From: Pelobates cultripes
Taxonomy: Eukaryota; Chordata; Amphibia; Anura; Pelobatidae
Assembly: GCA_933207985.1 (NCBI GenBank)
Contig: OW240916.1
Location: forward strand, 85,700,669-85,764,668
DNA: 64,000 bases
Reading direction: 5' to 3'
Each line of letters starts with the position of its first letter. Within the stretch, counting starts at the first letter, position 1. Below are positions 12,260 through 23,163 of this stretch, piece by piece. The notes under the pieces were generated by a model. That model was given only the letters and a program-made list of their open reading frames with translations. It did no database searches and had not been told where the DNA came from. The translations under genes were made by a program, and so were the position numbers.

Positions 12260-12620
12260 TTAAAGAGACACTGTAGGCACAGTAACTGCTTTCTCATATA
12301 AATGGCTAGAGTGTTTGGAGTCCCTTGACACCATTCTCCCATTCGGTGTTAAACCATTTTTTGTGTTTTTATGCAATTCGAGAGTCTTCAGCTCATCCTT
12401 CTGTGCTGTTTGGGATAATGAGGACACATTAGCCTTAGCAGGGATGAACAGCTGTAATTGGCTGAGAGTGTCAGCTGACCACTTTCATTTCAGCACAGCA
12501 CCCATTGTGGGTATGAATCATTATGGATAGAAGGAAGTGTATAATATCTGCCTCAGCCACACCTCAAGATACTGGAACCAATTCAGTGAACTGGTTATAG
12601 TGTCTACAGTGTCCCTTTAA
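12260..12620. repeat. TTAA-type MITE, 361 bp, complete
   Basis: Begins TTAAAGAGACACTGTAGGCA and ends TCTACAGTGTCCCTTTAA. The ends are inverted copies and each abuts TTAA, which could be the target duplication. Other members lie at 1721, 17792, 26557, 30496, 37190 and 38512. No coding capacity. TTAA targets are used by piggyBac elements, but the terminal bases do not match the usual piggyBac CCC ends, so the superfamily is left open. Confidence 0.8.
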
Positions 12621-13906
12621 TGAGGTTGGCAAAAATAAAACAAACACACATATTCCCTGTGTTTTTATAGAACACTTGGCTATCAAGCGTGAGTGATTAC
12701 AATCACTTTGGAAAAGTGTTATAGACAGATCACCTGAGACATTTTTATCCTCTCAAAACCAAAAGCAAAAATAACTTGACAACAAGTTAACAAATACCAG
12801 AAAGCTTATAAATCTTGATAGTGTGCATGTACAAATCAAAAACGACATGCATCTTGCCATAATACGAGCAAATAAAAAAATAATTACATTTTAATTAAAG
12901 CAAATAAAGTACAAATATGCACTTACACTATTATTGAAGCTGATAGCACAATACACACACATCTCCACAACTAGTGTACAGCAACTTTTGAAACCCCTCA
13001 AACCGTGAACCTTACCAATCACAGCCAGACTATTGCTGGACTTTTCCCAATCTGGCAATAGCCTCTCCCGAGCTATCTGATTGCTGTGGTTTGAGTTACT
13101 TACAGTTACTTGCAACAGGCATCCAGTGATGGACTAAGAGTATCAGTTGATCACCAGCACCCAAGGCAAAAACTTCCTGATCACTATAGTCATCAGACAT
13201 ATAATAAAGTATTTATAATGCACAGGGAACTGATAAAGAATAGTGTCTTCATAATAATAATAGTGAAACACTAAATATGTATATGTCTGACAGGAGGCAG
13301 TGCAGACAAACCTGGGGGGACAGTTTTGGGATTAAACCATTTGAAAATAGTTCGACCTCCTAAGGTAAGACTGTGTTAAGGGACTCAAGCCCCCATAAAG
13401 ATTTAATTGATATTAAATTGTTATGGTGGCTAGAGTCCAGTCAGAGTATTGTAGAATATTAGATATTCTATATTTCTTTTCATATTCATTAGATATGTAT
13501 GTCCAATTGGTTAAACAGAGCAGATAGAAATTTGCTATACTGTACCATATAGTCTGGAATGTGGTGTATAATGAGAGGGTTGCGGGTACTCACATGTCCT
13601 TATATGGCCAGAGTTGTATTTAAAGTTCTGACATCATTATAGTCTATAAAAGAACAGTAGACAAAGGACCATGCTCTACTACTACTCTTCGGTTGTGCCC
13701 ATGACATTCTGGACAAAGACAATAACTTTCCATCGAAGATCCCTCTCGCTCTGTAACATTAAGCTTTACTATCTTTTACGTTTTTACTTATGTATTGTTG
13801 TTTGCATTGGGATTAGAATAAATGTATATTTTTATAAAGATCGTCGGGTTGCGCATTAGTATTTTTGGGTGATATAGAACTAAAGAACGGCACGCCATTA
13901 ATACAA

Positions 13907-13908
<2 letters not shown>
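12621..13908. other. Intron sequence without recognised features
   Basis: AT-rich, no long frames. Contains at 13202-13270 the second copy of the short dispersed repeat seen at 11458-11530. Confidence 0.45.

Positions 13909-13944
<36 letters not shown>
13909..13944. repeat. (AT)18 microsatellite
   Basis: Uninterrupted AT dinucleotide run of 36 bases. Confidence 0.95.
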
Positions 13945-13946
<2 letters not shown>

Positions 13947-14365
13947 CTTATTCCAATCACCCTTAACATATACATGTTTATTACACCCATCAAAAATCAA
14001 GATGACTTTTCAATCATATTTTGTTGTAGTTATGCATTATGACATTACCATCCCTTGCTCCCATCAACTCCTACTAATACCATCCCACAGTGAGCATACA
14101 GGTGTCGGATTTTCCATTCTGTGTTTGCTTGCAAATGAGAAGGTATTTCATTCTGGTGTGGTGTTTCTTGCTTTAACATACCTGAAATATGTTTTAGGTA
14201 CTTGATCTGCTATTACATATTTTTCATGTAATATTTCTCAAATCATTGTTTGCACTCCTAATATACAATATCTCTGCTGCTATGCTAGGAGCTCCATATA
14301 ATTAAATAATGCTATCTAAAATGAGCTGTATGTTTATGGTACTTTCTATACTCTGCTTTTCACAG

Positions 14366-14474
14366 AAAAGCCATATATGGTGGAACATCCATACTCCAAG
14401 ATCCGGAGGGAAGGACATAAGGTGACACTCTGCTGTGAGGCCACTGGGAATCCAGTCCCCACCAAGTATTACTG
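14366..14474 (+). CDS. cilp2: CILP-like exon: first half of Ig C2 domain
   Basis: Acceptor TTTTCACAG, donor GTAATA. It enters in phase 1 and leaves in phase 2. It encodes KPYMVEHPYSKIRREGHKVT, then LCCEATGNPVPTKYYW, where the LxC strand and the P-x-x-x-YW core of an I-set/C2 immunoglobulin domain are clear. The final tryptophan codon is split TG|G across the intron, and the next exon supplies G TAT CAC. The upstream exon ends with G, giving a GAA codon at the junction. Confidence 0.88.
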
Positions 14475-15646
14475 GTAATAATAAAAGGCTTCTGGGAAAG
14501 AAGAAAAAGTTGCATATTCACCAGGCAGCCTCCCCAATGTGATATATACATCACATGTATAACAGCATTTCATTTTAAATGTTAAAGGAAATATTCACTT
14601 GGACATAAAATGGTGCTTTCTCAATCCATATGGAATATGAAGGGCCTGTTCTTTGAAGAGCAAAATAATCTGAACCACATGTGCCTATAAAATCAGTTAG
14701 TAGTTAACTTTGACTGTTTTACTATGCAATGAAGTATAAATTGAACTTGCTGATGTTAAGGGAACAAATCTGACAGTAATCTTTTCTGATACACGCAGTG
14801 CAATCAGCAAATTTTCCTGCAAATAGAAATTGTCTACAGTTTGTAGCTATTAAACCGGCATGTGTAGCTACTCCATTCTGATAAACAGAAACGTCAAGTC
14901 CTTTAACAGTCAATTATTTCTCACATTGTAGCCTTGCTGACCTTAATGGACTATTATTAGAATTAGAACAAGATAATGAAAGCTTGAAGGAACACTACAG
15001 CGTTTTAGTTTCTGCAAAATTACAATGTTTTACATTACAGGGTTAAAACTATAGGGCCAACTGTACTAAGACCACTTCACCGAGATGCCATTAGTGGTCC
15101 TTTAACAAATGGCAAGAAAACCAACATGATCAGGTGCAAAGCGAAGTCATGTCTGATTTGTATTACTTAATGGGTCAAAGACTTGGTAAACGGATCCTGA
15201 CGTTCACATTAGTGACAACAATGTTGTCATGTTCTGAAAAAAGTTATTAAAAGTTATTCTGTGATTTCCTACAAAGACTATCATTTCTCAGTTTCTATTG
15301 TCGTGTTACTTCTTTATAAAAGCCATTAATGGGTCAATGCTATGGTGCATTCAGCAGCTACAGCTACCCAACTGAAGTTACAGGGTAACAGTTGTTTCCA
15401 TATTCTCTGCTGGAGAATCACAAGAGGTTTATGTACAATCTGGCATAGACATCTTTACTACTTTGCTGGATCTGAAGGCATGAGGAAATTCTGACCAGGA
15501 AGAGAGGACAAATGAAGAGCTGACAGGGCAGGAAGGAAACATACCAGTGATTCTGTGTAAGGTCTGTAATACATTTACAAATAAAGATTTGTAAAGTTGG
15601 TCTGAGAAAAGTCACCATTTACCAATCTGTTGACACTAGATTCACA
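14475..15646. other. Start of intron within the Ig domain; nothing coding seen
   Basis: Phase-2 intron sequence. A partial member of the GGAACACTA-type MITE begins near 14983 (GAAGGAACACTACAGCG). Otherwise unclassified. Confidence 0.5.
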
Positions 15647-16338
15647 CAGTGGTGTATCCTGGTTTTGTGCTGCCCTAGGCATCACAAAACTCAGGCACCC
15701 CCTCATAGCCCCCCTCCGCCCCACCTTCTAAATACACATACTCACTGACAGACACATATACACTCCGTGTCAGACACACACATTCACTGACAGACACACA
15801 TACACTAGCTAACAGACATACATACTCACTGACAGACACACATACACACTCTCTAAGAGACACACACTAACAGACACACACATAGTAACACTCACATTTT
15901 TTTTAAAAAAATGTTTAAAAATGCAATCGCCCCAGCCTCCCTACCTTTGGTAATTCTGGGGTGGATTCTCGTTTTCCTTGGGGTCCAGTCAGTAAGTGCA
16001 GTCGGCAAGGGAGCACTAATCCTCCTGTTCAGCTCCCTCGCACACTGCATAGTGATGCCGGTGCCGTAATGACGTTATATTCCGGCTCCAGCATCACCGT
16101 GTTGAGCGCAATGGAGCTGAACAGGAGGATTAGTGCTCCCTCGGCGCCCGCCCGGAAAGCTCCGCTGCTGCCAGCCTGGGGGCCGTAAGGTGGCCACCAG
16201 GCCAGCTCCTGGGCCCTCCAGGACAAGAGGCTGGCAAGGCATTTGCCAGGGCGATTGGGGGGCGGCTTTTCTCACTGCCCCCCAGAAAGTGCCACCCAAG
16301 GCAAATGCTTTGTTTGCCTCGGGGGAAATACGCCCCTA
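15647..16338. mobile_element. hAT-type non-autonomous transposon, 692 bp
   Basis: Ends CAGTGGTGTATCCTGG and GGAAATACGCCCCTA are imperfect inverted repeats. A perfect 8-bp duplication GATTCACA (15639-15646, 16339-16346) flanks the element. Inside are a short-period CA-rich array at 15735-15890 and a central palindrome with arms near 16008-16062 and 16078-16143 around AGTGCTCCCTCG. The same termini and central palindrome recur in the hAT at 59873-60849. No transposase. Confidence 0.9.
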
Positions 16339-16346
16339 GATTCACA

Positions 16347-17122
16347 CACACACAAGTTCATGCTCACAGATTAACACACACTCACAGATCCACACACACA
16401 AATTTACATGCTCCAATACTCACAGATTAAACACACACAGATTAAACATAATCACATATTCAGACACAGATTCAACCAGACACCCACCCTCTTACAATAA
16501 ATATTAAAGTGCATGTTACTTTTAGCCACCCTAATATTTTGCCTAGTATATTGCTGCAGTAGGGTGGCTTTCGTTCAGTCCAGAGATGATCAAGCTGTGC
16601 ATGCATCTAATGCAGCATCTCCTTCCTGTGTGACTTTTGGAGAGCACTGGGAAGAAGTGATATGATGTGACATCACTTCATCCAAGCATTGCTGAGTAGT
16701 AGGCTCTCCCCCAGTGGTCCTATTTTTGGCATGGGCCTGCCATTGGAGCTCCATCAGCCTGCCTCCATTAATCGAGCCCTGACAGTACACCAGCATCAGA
16801 GAAAGTCTGTTTCTGGTGCCAGCAGGGTGCTCCATCAGATCTGCGCCCAATGGTGGCTACCCCCTCTTATCCCCCCTCACTATGCCTCTGAAGATCATTT
16901 CTAGTCAGCCAATCACAATGAGGCTTAAATGTGGCTGACTAAGTGGAGAGAGAGAAAATAGCATTCACTCACTCTTTTAGTTCATAAAGGTTCTGTGGAA
17001 TGCAAACGTATTTTTTAAAAGTATGTGTTTATTATGATATATATTATGATATATATTACGGCATACCATGTTATTAATCACTAACTTAATTAGTAATCAA
17101 GAAGTAGAGTTACACAGACATC
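16347..17122. other. Intron sequence, CA-rich at its left
   Basis: Short CA-rich repeats (ACACACTCACAGATTAA variants) run to about 16480. The rest has no recognised feature; open frames at 16590-16904 occur on both strands and look like chance. Confidence 0.45.
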
Positions 17123-17312
17123 ACAATGTAGGGTGAAGGCAAAAAAATATTTATTGGAGATCAAAAAGGACAAAAAAAAAAAAATACAACGTTTCATCCT
17201 AGAGGCAATACTCATGACACATGACAAAGGCTTCTAGGCCGAAACGTTGTATAATTTTTTTGTCCTTTTTGATCTCCAATAACTATTTTTTTGCCTTCAC
17301 CCTACATTGTGA
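17123..17312. repeat. Palindromic repeat with decayed hammerhead-like core
   Basis: Arms from TCACAATGTAGGGTGAAGGC (17123) to its complement ending at 17312 enclose a loop at about 17200-17235. On the + strand the motif GGCTTCTAGGCC then GAAACGTTGT (GAAAC at 17241) has the stem II plus GAAAC layout of a hammerhead ribozyme, but the CUGANGA box reads CATGACA, so catalysis is unlikely. Same class of repeat as 22266-22476 and 49181-49306. Confidence 0.6.
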
Positions 17313-17469
17313 CGCTTGTTCTCCACAGAGCTCCTACGTAAACATACTTGTGTGCAGCACTCCTTTGACTTTATGCATTAATTAGTAACCACTAATATAA
17401 TAAGTACCTTTTTATAGATTCTCTTTATCAGGTTTCTGTTTTTCACATCCATCTGCTTTATTCATGTAG

Positions 17470-17627
17470 GTATCACAATGGCACGTTGCTGGATAGAAAC
17501 GTATTCAAATATGACAAAAGCTTAACTCTTCGCAGTCTTAAAGCAGCCCAGGCTGGGGCATACCATTGCAAAGCAAGTAATGGACTGGGAGCTATCAAGT
17601 CTTCCATTGCACAATTGACCATTTTAG
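17470..17627 (+). CDS. cilp2: CILP-like exon: second half of Ig C2 domain
   Basis: Acceptor TTCATGTAG, donor GTAAGC, phase 2 in and phase 1 out, 158 bases. It encodes YHNGTLLDRNVFKYDKSLTL, then RSLKAAQAGAYHCKASNGLG and a closing strand AQLTIL. The D-x-G/A-x-Y-x-C motif (QAGAYHC) carries the second disulfide cysteine of the Ig domain and pairs with the cysteine in the previous exon. NGT is a possible N-glycosylation site. Frame and phase join exactly with the exons on each side. Confidence 0.9.
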
Positions 17628-18494
17628 GTAAGCAAAACTGAAAACATGAACCAATCATTCAGTTAAACATAGGAGACTCATCTAGGGTGTGGCATGCTGT
17701 ACAAGATAAGAGCAAGTACTGTATATAGACATGAATAGCATTATATATGCATTTTGCTCTTACTGACAGCAACTCTTTGAATGTTATTCAATTAAAGGAA
17801 CACTATAGCGCTAGGAATACAAACCTGTATTCCCAACTCTATAGTGCCCTATATAAATTCAGTTGTTCCCCCTTTTCCAAAAGTAAAAAAAAATAGGGGA
17901 AAACTGCTTTAAACTTACCCTTTTTCCAGTGCCGAGTCTCCCACGGTGCTACTGCCTGCTCCACCCCCCACAACACCATTATGGAGGTGTTGCTTCCAAT
18001 ATGAATGTCCACTCCAATGCTTCTCGTGAAGGAGCATTGGGGACCAGTTGCGCGTATGGTGAATACTGTAATACTAAGTGATTTGATTTACTATAAACTT
18101 CAGATTGCATTATTGGGCACGTCTGTAAGCTAGGGGAGTCTCTTCATTTCTTACACTTCCTGATTCTCAGCCATACCTCTGAGAGTTGTACTACTAGCTT
18201 TTATATTTGCACACCGTTTTATCAGCTTGGAGACCGTAGTTTCCGCCTGCACTGGGTTAACATTTGCAAAACAGTGCAAATGTTCTTCTGAAAGTGTAAT
18301 GTCTCCTATTTTGTTTTGTATGTGTCTGGTTTTCCTATTGTCCACTGACACCTCTGTCTAAGTGAGGTCAAGGAGGGGAGAGAAAATGCCACATTTATAA
18401 GTAGATGAATAGGCTTGTTTGGTTGTTGATATGCTTCCTTGAAGTTTGGATTATAACACCAACAGTTAATTATATACTTCTTATTTTATTGCAG
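17628..18494 (+). other. Last intron of the CILP-like gene
   Basis: An 867-base phase-1 intron, donor GTAAGC, acceptor TTATTGCAG. It contains a partial TTAA-type MITE starting at 17792 (TTAAAGGAACACTATAGCGC) and running to about 18060. Confidence 0.75.
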
Positions 18495-20884
18495 GTAAAG
18501 GTGAAACTAGCTGTAAGAGATCACCAGAAGAACACCTTATAAAGCTTCCTGTTGATTGCTTTCAAACAAAAACAGGTTCTCACTACTACAATGTAGGCAA
18601 GTGCCCAAATAATCAATGTGTGGGGCAATTGAGTTCAGAATTGCTGTGCAAAGACAAGGTAGACTACTGCTGTGGAGTAAAGCGAATGAAGTTGCAGCAT
18701 GTGAGATGTCCTGGATATACCTTACCAATTATGGCAGTGGTAGAGTGTGGCTGTGCCCAGTGTATACAACCCAAGATTTTGATAAGAGGAAGGGTAACTT
18801 CTTATGACAATGGAGAGCCACTAAGGTTTGGAAAAATTATAGTAAGTGGAAAAAGCAAGGGCTTTACTGGATATATGGGAGAATTTACATTAGAAGTACC
18901 AGCTGGAACAAAAAGATTAGTGGTAACTTTTGTAGATCCTCAGGATACGTTTTTGGAGACCATCAAAGTGTTTCCATTTGATCCAAAGGGTAATACTGTG
19001 TTCCAAGATGTGAAAGTGATGAGAAAACATAAGCCAGTTGATCTGGACCCTACAATAACAAATATAATTTCTCTTGAGGGATTTGCAGAACAGGAGCCTA
19101 TGGGGGAGATAGTAATACCACCTAATTCTTTTACCAAAGCCAATGGTGAAGTCTATATGGATGTTGTGAAGGCCAGTGTGACTTTTTTGGATCCACGGAA
19201 TTTTAGTACAGCCTCTGCTGCTTCGAGTGATCTTAATTTTGTGAACAGAGATGGAGATATTTCCCCACTACGGACCTATGGAATGTTTGCTGTGGACTTT
19301 AGAGAACATGACACTCATTCCCAGCTGCACACAGGGAAGGTAGAGGTGCGGCTGAATACAGAGCAAGTTAAGATGCCCCAACATCTTGAGAAAATAAAGC
19401 TTTGGTCTTTAAATCCAAACACTGGATTATGGGAAGAGGAAACTGATTTTAAAATGCCAGAGGGAAGCAGAAGGAGACGGAGAGAAGAAAGGGCATTTTT
19501 AATAGGACAAGTAGAAATACGAGAAAGGCGTCTGTTCAATCTCGATGTTCCAGAGTCTCGGCGGTGCTTTGTTAAAGTTCGAGCATATATGAATGAGAAG
19601 TTCATACCTAACGAACAGTTAGAGGGAGTAGTGATAACTCTTATAAATCTAGAACCTATGCCAGGATTCCCATCTAACCCAAGAGCCTGGGGACGTTTTG
19701 ACAGTGTAATCACAGGTAGGAATGGGGCCTGTCTACCAGCTTTCTGTGATGCTCAACAGCCAGATGCTTACACTGCTTATGTTACTGCTACAATGGGAGG
19801 TGAAGAGTTGGAAGCTGCTCCGTCATCTCCCAAACGTAACCCCAATGTAATTGGTGTATCTCAACCATACTTGACCAAACTCAGTTACCAGCGAACTGAC
19901 CATGAAGACTCTGCTGCAAAAAAGACAGCCTTCAAGATTAACTTAGCCAAACCAAACCCAAACAATTTTGAAGAGAATGTTGGCCCACTATATCATTATC
20001 GAAATCTGCATGGTTGTGAGGAAGCCCCAGTTTTAGATAATCATTTCAGGTTTTATCGAGTAGAGGAAGATAAATATGAGTACAACGTGGTTCCATTTGA
20101 TGAAAGTGACTTGACTTCATGGTCTGGTGGCTATCTGTCCTGGTGGCCTAATCCACAAGAATTTCGAGCATGCTACTTGAAAGTAAGAGTCCAAGGTCCT
20201 CAGGAATATATGGTCCGTTCTCGGAATATTGGTGGGAGCCACCCGAGGACTATAGGTCAACTGTTTGGGTTGAGGGACACCCGGAGTGTTAGAGACCCAG
20301 CAGGAGAAAGCAGCTCCGCAGCCTGTGTAGAGTTTAAGTGCAGTGGAATGCTCTATGACCAGAGTTTAGTAGATCGCACACGGGTTATTGTGACTCCTCA
20401 AGGTAGCTGTCGTCTTGTGGAAGTCAACAGGCTTCTAGAGGAGTATCTTGTACGTCATCCTCCTATGGCAATTGGAAATGATACTGGAGAATTTAATATG
20501 TTGGCTCCTGTTGACCCCTTAGGTCATAACTATGGAATTTATACTGTCACTGATCAGAACCCACGACTGGCTAAAGAAATTGCAATTGGACGCTGCTTTG
20601 ATGGCACATCTGATGGTTTTTCCAGAGAGATGAAAGCCCTTAAAGGTGTAGCACTAACATTCCGATGCCAGGAAAAACCTATTACTCGAGAGAGTTTTTT
20701 CCAGCGCTTGCTTAACAATCCAGGAGGAACTGTTCGAGAAATCCAAAGTGGGATGCTAGAGAATGAACAACAGAGAGTGCAAGCTGAAAGAGTGCCTTAT
20801 CCTTCTACAAATTCATCTTCCTCCAGCCGTATCAGAAGGCCAGTAACGACTGAGAGAAGAATGAGACAATTTCAAAAAAACTGA
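18495..20884 (+). CDS. cilp2: CILP-like last exon: Cys-rich block, sandwich domain, cleavage site, C-terminal chain
   Basis: One 2390-base exon holds the last ~796 codons and stops with TGA at 20882-20884. From the start: a cysteine-rich block (about residues 8-95 of the exon, with CCGVKR and CGCAQC), then a carboxypeptidase-regulatory-like sandwich (RGRVTSYDNGEPLRFGKI), then GEIVIPPNSF and VKASVTFLDPRN. A run of basic residues RRRRREER, encoded near 19468-19491, matches the furin-type site where CILP precursors are split into two chains. The C-terminal chain contains ACVEFKCSGMLYDQ, LDPLGHNYGIYTVTD-like and AIGRCFDGTSDGFSREMK motifs typical of CILP. RDTRSVRDPA and the C-terminal REIQSGMLENEQQ favour CILP2. 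It ends in a basic Ser/Arg-rich tail. The frame is fully open, with no sign of decay. CILP is secreted into cartilage matrix. Confidence 0.9.
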
Positions 20885-22265
20885 TGTGATAGCCAAATAA
20901 CTAACAATGGTAGTCACGTCAGTACCCCAGGATGTACTTGAAAAACAGAGAGAGCTAAAAGTGCCATTGCTGGTTATATGATTTCATATTACTATTATAA
21001 TAAAAACCGTTTCACACAAATAATGCTAAGTAAAATCTCTGTCACTTCACCCTCTGGCTGTAGAAATAAAGTAATACAATTAGATTCTAAATGTCAGCAT
21101 TATGTTGCTAGACATTAACTTGGAAATGATTAATGGATAACATAATGAAAGAATCAAAACTATTATAATGCTGAATAACATTTTGACCTAAAGGGTTTTG
21201 ACCAATGATATGATGGAGATTATTATTTTATAAAAGTGCAAAGTTTTAAAAATGCAGTAGTCACCATGGAAATTAGTAGAACCATTTAATTGATTGCTCC
21301 ACTTTAAATACTTTGCCCTACTCTTCTTTTAGCAAATTTCTATGCAATTCATCCAAGATGTCTGAGTGTATTTGCACTAATATCAATTTCTATGTTAGTG
21401 GATTGACGTTGTTACACTGTAATTATACAGATGAGGCAAAGCTGTGCAATATCAATAATTAATAATCTCGGCAACTCAGATGTCATTCAACTCTATTTCC
21501 CTTCCTATACTAGACTCTGCCAGCCTAACTGTTTTAGCTATAACGGTGTTACATGTTCATATTGGGCTAGACAATAAACTTCTTTTTAAAGGATATTAAT
21601 GTCAAAGCTTAATGTGATTTTTAATAAAGGGTTGAAAATGGGGTGTGAAATGGTACTTATCACTCCACATGACCTGATTAATAATAGACAGCATGTCTAC
21701 AAACAGTATAATAGCAATATTGTCTTTCACACATGCTTTTAATTTAAAGGTCGAGAAGACTAGAGAGAGAGGCTTCACCTTGAGCTATAAAAATAGAAGG
21801 AAGTAAAGAATTTCCAAAAACAACATGAATTGAATTTGCAGAAGTATTTTTCCTTTCATAAGTAACTGCAATAGGTGATCTGTATTTAAAGGTCAGGACT
21901 TGTGTGTTATGTGCACAGGATTAAATAAACTTGTCCGTATTTTGGATATCAAAAGATGGCAACTGGAAAGAGTCTTGAAAATATATCAGCAGAATCGGAA
22001 TCTCACATTACACCCTTACAAGGATTACGCCAAGCAAAGAGTAATGGCATGCCTTGTTGGCATGCCCCCACTGTAAAAAAATTAAATAAACTATCTTGAC
22101 CAACGTCAAATTTCCCCTCTCCTCACACAGTGCTCCTTCATTGATTACCATTACCTAGCTAGTTAACGTAGATCTCAACCTCTCCTAAATTTTATCTTGA
22201 CTTTAATGGCTGAACCAAAAGAGCAGAACAAACTATTGATTAATTTTCATATACTTCTGTACATA
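20885..22265 (+). other. Probable 3' UTR and downstream sequence
   Basis: Candidate polyadenylation signals AATAAA occur at 20999-21004, 21065-21070 and 21573-21578; which is used cannot be told. No repeat was recognised up to 22265, consistent with conserved UTR in the first part. Confidence 0.5.
21065..21070 (+). terminator. Candidate poly(A) signal of the CILP-like gene
   Basis: Canonical AATAAA about 180 bases after the stop codon. Alternatives are at 20999 and 21573. No cDNA evidence. Confidence 0.4.
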
Positions 22266-22476
22266 TAAATTCAGATAGTGATCAGCACTCATGTATTTTC
22301 AAGAATTAAAATGAACAATTTATTAAGTATCCATTAAAAGATCAACGTTTCAGTCCCAGCAGGGACTTTCATCAGGATCAGGCTGGGACTGAAACATTGA
22401 TCTTTTAATGGATACTTAATAAATTGTTAATTTTAATTCTTGAAAATCCGTGAGTGCTGATCACTATCTGAATTTA
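22266..22476 (-). repeat. Palindromic repeat with hammerhead-ribozyme-like core
   Basis: Two ~100-base arms (outer ends TAAATTCAGATAGTGATCAG and its complement) flank a short loop. On the minus strand the order is CTGATGA (22375 to 22369), a six-pair hairpin AGTCCC-TGCT-GGGACT, then GAAAC (22351 to 22347) and GTTGATC. That is the conserved order CUGAUGA, stem II, GAAA of a hammerhead ribozyme, with one extra A before stem II and a very short stem III. Anuran Penelope-like elements are known to carry minimal hammerheads in their pLTRs, so this may be a remnant. Self-cleavage is not shown. Confidence 0.6.
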
Positions 22477-22662
22477 TTAGAATTTTCCTGGATTACAAGC
22501 ACCCGGTTATTAAATCATCCAAGCATGAGTGCAAGGACTTTTCTATTTTTGCTTCTGTACATATATGTATATATTTAGAGTACTTGAGATCACAGTATCA
22601 TAATCTATTCCGATAAAGGAAAACAAAGAATCTGGTTTTGCCATTTATTATCTTCTGTAATG

Positions 22663-22751
<89 letters not shown>

Positions 22752-22977
22752 AGGAGGGCTGCACTCACCTGAACATGCATACATTATAGGGTGCTGCTGG
22801 GACCAAAATACACAACCCAGCGCACTCGCTTATTAACTAAACAATGATATCAAATCCTAAATAGTTTTATTTAAACACCTCACCTAGGTAACAAATAATG
22901 GGGGTTTGGTTACAATATATGATCATACATTGCATAACCCTGCCACAACGTCAATGTACCCCATTCTCGGCAGGTCC
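22477..22977. repeat. Microsatellite and possible pLTR-like fragment
   Basis: A GT run turning into (AT)n at 22665-22749, then sequence with GGCTGCACTCACCTGAACAT at 22756, resembling the GCACTCAC end of the palindromic elements at 5019 and 51583. The fragment has no clear left end. Confidence 0.45.
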
Positions 22978-23163
22978 TACTCTAACAGCCTAATGTTTGC
23001 TCTTATGAGATTAATTCACTTACTTGGGAAATACTTTCTTACTGGGACTCTCTGCCTCATTCCAGGACCATATTTAGCCTTGACTTGCAGAGTCCCAGTA
23101 AGGAAGTATTTCCCAAGTAAGTGGATTAATCTCATAAGAGCAAGCATTAGGCTGTTAGAGTAG
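22978..23163. repeat. Near-perfect palindrome, ~75-bp arms
   Basis: TACTCTAACAGCCTAATG at 22978 is answered by CATTAGGCTGTTAGAGTA ending at 23162. The arms match with few differences over about 75 bases and leave a loop near 23055-23085. It may be a MITE or the inner part of a pLTR-like element. The 85-codon frame across it is a by-product. Confidence 0.75.

Larger units (their letters stand above)
4873..14365 (+). other. Large phase-1 intron rich in transposons
   Basis: About 9.5 kb between the donor GTAAGA at 4873 and the acceptor TTTTCACAG at 14357-14365. It contains a 2.9-kb palindromic element (5019-7892), two related hAT elements in opposite orientation (6084-6898, 8967-9731), a MITE (12260-12620) and an (AT)n tract. 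No additional exon with continuous frame was found. Confidence 0.75.
3831..20884 (+). other. CILP-family gene (cilp2-like), 3' part, five exons
   Basis: Five exons join in one frame: 3831-3983, 4627-4872, 14366-14474, 17470-17627 and 18495-20884, about 1018 codons in all. Human CILP proteins are about 1150-1180 residues, so roughly the first 150 codons (signal peptide and WxxW domain) lie left of the window. Domain order is TSP1, a small repeat-like segment, Ig C2, a cysteine-rich block, a carboxypeptidase-regulatory-like sandwich, a furin-type cleavage site and a C-terminal globular chain, which matches CILP. The C-terminal part (for example RDTRSVRDPA and RLAKEIAIGRCFDG) reads closer to CILP2 than CILP1 as I remember the families. 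CILP proteins are secreted extracellular-matrix glycoproteins of cartilage. Introns join in phase 1 except the phase-2 intron inside the Ig domain. Confidence 0.8.
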
